Below are positions 63,203 to 64,000 of a stretch of DNA of 64,000 nt, piece after piece. Source of the DNA: Siphlonurus alternatus (lineage: Eukaryota > Arthropoda > Insecta > Ephemeroptera > Siphlonuridae); assembly GCA_949825025.1 (NCBI GenBank), contig OX463781.1, positions 6,737,370 to 6,801,369 of the forward strand, given 5' to 3'. The notes below the pieces were generated by a model. The model saw only the letters and a list, made by a program, of their open reading frames with translations, ran no database searches and was not told where the DNA came from. Both the position numbers and the translations under genes were made by a program. Position 1 is the first letter of the stretch. Every line of letters begins with the position of its first letter.

Positions 63203-63298
63203 GACGTGCGTGAGGTAGGCTGGACGAGTGATCGATTGTTCCGCGGTTCACCATCGTGGTTTCTCGCTGCAGCTCTCTGGAGACCGGCGTCAAGGAAG
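63203..63298 (+). CDS. Exon-like segment, plus strand, phase 0-0, strong donor
   Basis: Ninety-six bases between CCTTGGTAG and an ideal donor GAAG|GTAAGG stay open for 32 codons, reading DVREVGWTSDRLFRGSPSWF, then LAAALWRPASRK. The acceptor tract is weak. An internal acceptor (TTTCTCGCTGCAG) would make a 26-nt microexon instead. On the minus strand the same island has an excellent acceptor (TTGACGCCGGTCTCCAG) and two open frames, so the strand is undecided. GC is high, which lowers the weight of openness. Confidence 0.25.
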
Positions 63299-63604
63299 GT
63301 AAGGCGGGGGATTGAATTAGGGTAGGGGGTGAGTGGCAGCGCGGGGTCACGCCGGTGTCCTGACCTCCCCCCACACGTCACCTCCAATCTACTGACATGT
63401 TGAGACCTCCCCCACCCCCAACATCACTCACAACCTTCCCCTGTACGCTCCATCTGACACTAATCATCGGAGTGATTTACAAACGAACATGTAATCAATT
63501 TTTAATAATAAATTTATCAAAATGACAGTGCTTAAAAAAAAATATTGATTTTTAATACATGCATTTCTGTTACATCTGTAATTTTGGCATTTATTATGTA
63601 ATAG

Positions 63605-63627
63605 TATATATATATATATATATATAT

Positions 63628-63695
<68 letters not shown>
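63605..63695. repeat. (AT)n microsatellite, about 90 bp
   Basis: Long AT dinucleotide run with one interruption (TATTATTA) near 63627. The minus-strand frame reading through it as I-Y repeats is an artefact. Confidence 0.97.
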
Positions 63696-63698
<3 letters not shown>

Positions 63699-63699
63699 A

Positions 63700-64000
63700 T
63701 ACTTATGCACACTGATTTTACTATATTAAATGAAAATAATAGCTTCTTATTTCTTTAAATATACAGGTATCATCATATTTGTACTTATATAAGATCTTCA
63801 ACGAATACTCGGTGCAAAAAAATATATTTCCTATTTCAAGCAACATTACACAGGTGCCATGATGCGAGTAGTTCTGAATATAAATCAGATATTTCCTCGT
63901 GAAAGTGACGATAATATATTATGTTCTAAATGAGGTTATCAAGAAGAATTTTTAGGAAAGAATAGTGACAATAACACGTTCGTTCCTTTATTGACAGGCT
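63700..64000. other. AT-rich window end; nothing recognised
   Basis: No exon, repeat or motif stands out. Confidence 0.6.

Noticed and set aside
63464..63712. 82-codon I-Y-rich frame
   Set aside because: Translation of the (AT)n microsatellite.
1..64000. CRISPR arrays, rRNA operons, bacterial promoters or phage genes
   Set aside because: None seen; the only rRNA-like sequence is the 5S-derived SINE head, and the composition and repeats are eukaryotic.

Overview
This window looks like animal nuclear DNA, most likely from an arthropod and possibly an insect. It is very AT-rich (about 30% G+C by eye) and full of (AT)n and (GA)n microsatellites. It has no bacterial operon structure, and its only mobile DNA is small eukaryotic elements: MITEs, fold-back elements and a 5S-rRNA-derived SINE with a poly-A tail. 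The arthropod assignment is an inference from SINE type and composition; no species marker was recognised.

No protein-coding gene could be identified by homology. Most long open frames fit chance in AT-rich DNA. What stands out is a mosaic: an AT-rich matrix interrupted every 1-2 kb by islands of 100-250 bp with higher G+C and CpG. Several islands look like exons (acceptor, open frame, donor) and others like promoters (TATA, initiator, CRE, E-box). All exon and promoter calls here are low confidence and are reported so that they can be tested.

The best-supported content is mobile DNA. (1) 12577-13049 is an almost perfect 473-bp palindrome flanked by TTAA. (2) 35020-35429 is a 5S-derived SINE with 14-bp target duplications. 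(3) 41763-41932 is a hAT-like element with an 8-bp target duplication and internal poly-G. (4) 44358-44899 is a nested pair: a 410-bp TTAA fold-back element sits inside a Tc1/mariner-like TA MITE, and the empty-site version of that MITE is at 26750-26871. (5) 45730-46178 is a third TTAA-flanked element. (6) 46879-47126 is a TA-flanked hairpin built of repeated GTGTTTC/GAAACAC. (7) 49470-49623 is a 154-bp hairpin element.

Region by region: 1-12 kb is AT-rich with scattered islands, a possible core promoter near 592-656 and a tRNA-like B box near 4970. 12.5-13.1 kb is the large palindrome. 17.7-18.7 kb holds a linked direct and inverted duplication that reads like a template-switch scar. 19.8-20.0 kb has a CRE/E-box/TATA cluster beside a long (AT)n. 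26-41 kb has microsatellites, MITEs, the SINE and a few exon-like islands. 41-50 kb is the densest transposon region. 49.8-52.5 kb carries a speculative three-exon plus-strand gene. 55-64 kb has the most exon-like and promoter-like islands, including a compact candidate transcription unit at 61561-61872.

Across the whole window the CRE palindrome TGACGTCA and the E-box CACGTG occur far more often than base composition predicts (at least 12 and 15 copies counted by eye). They lie mostly in unrelated contexts, so they are not copies of one repeat.
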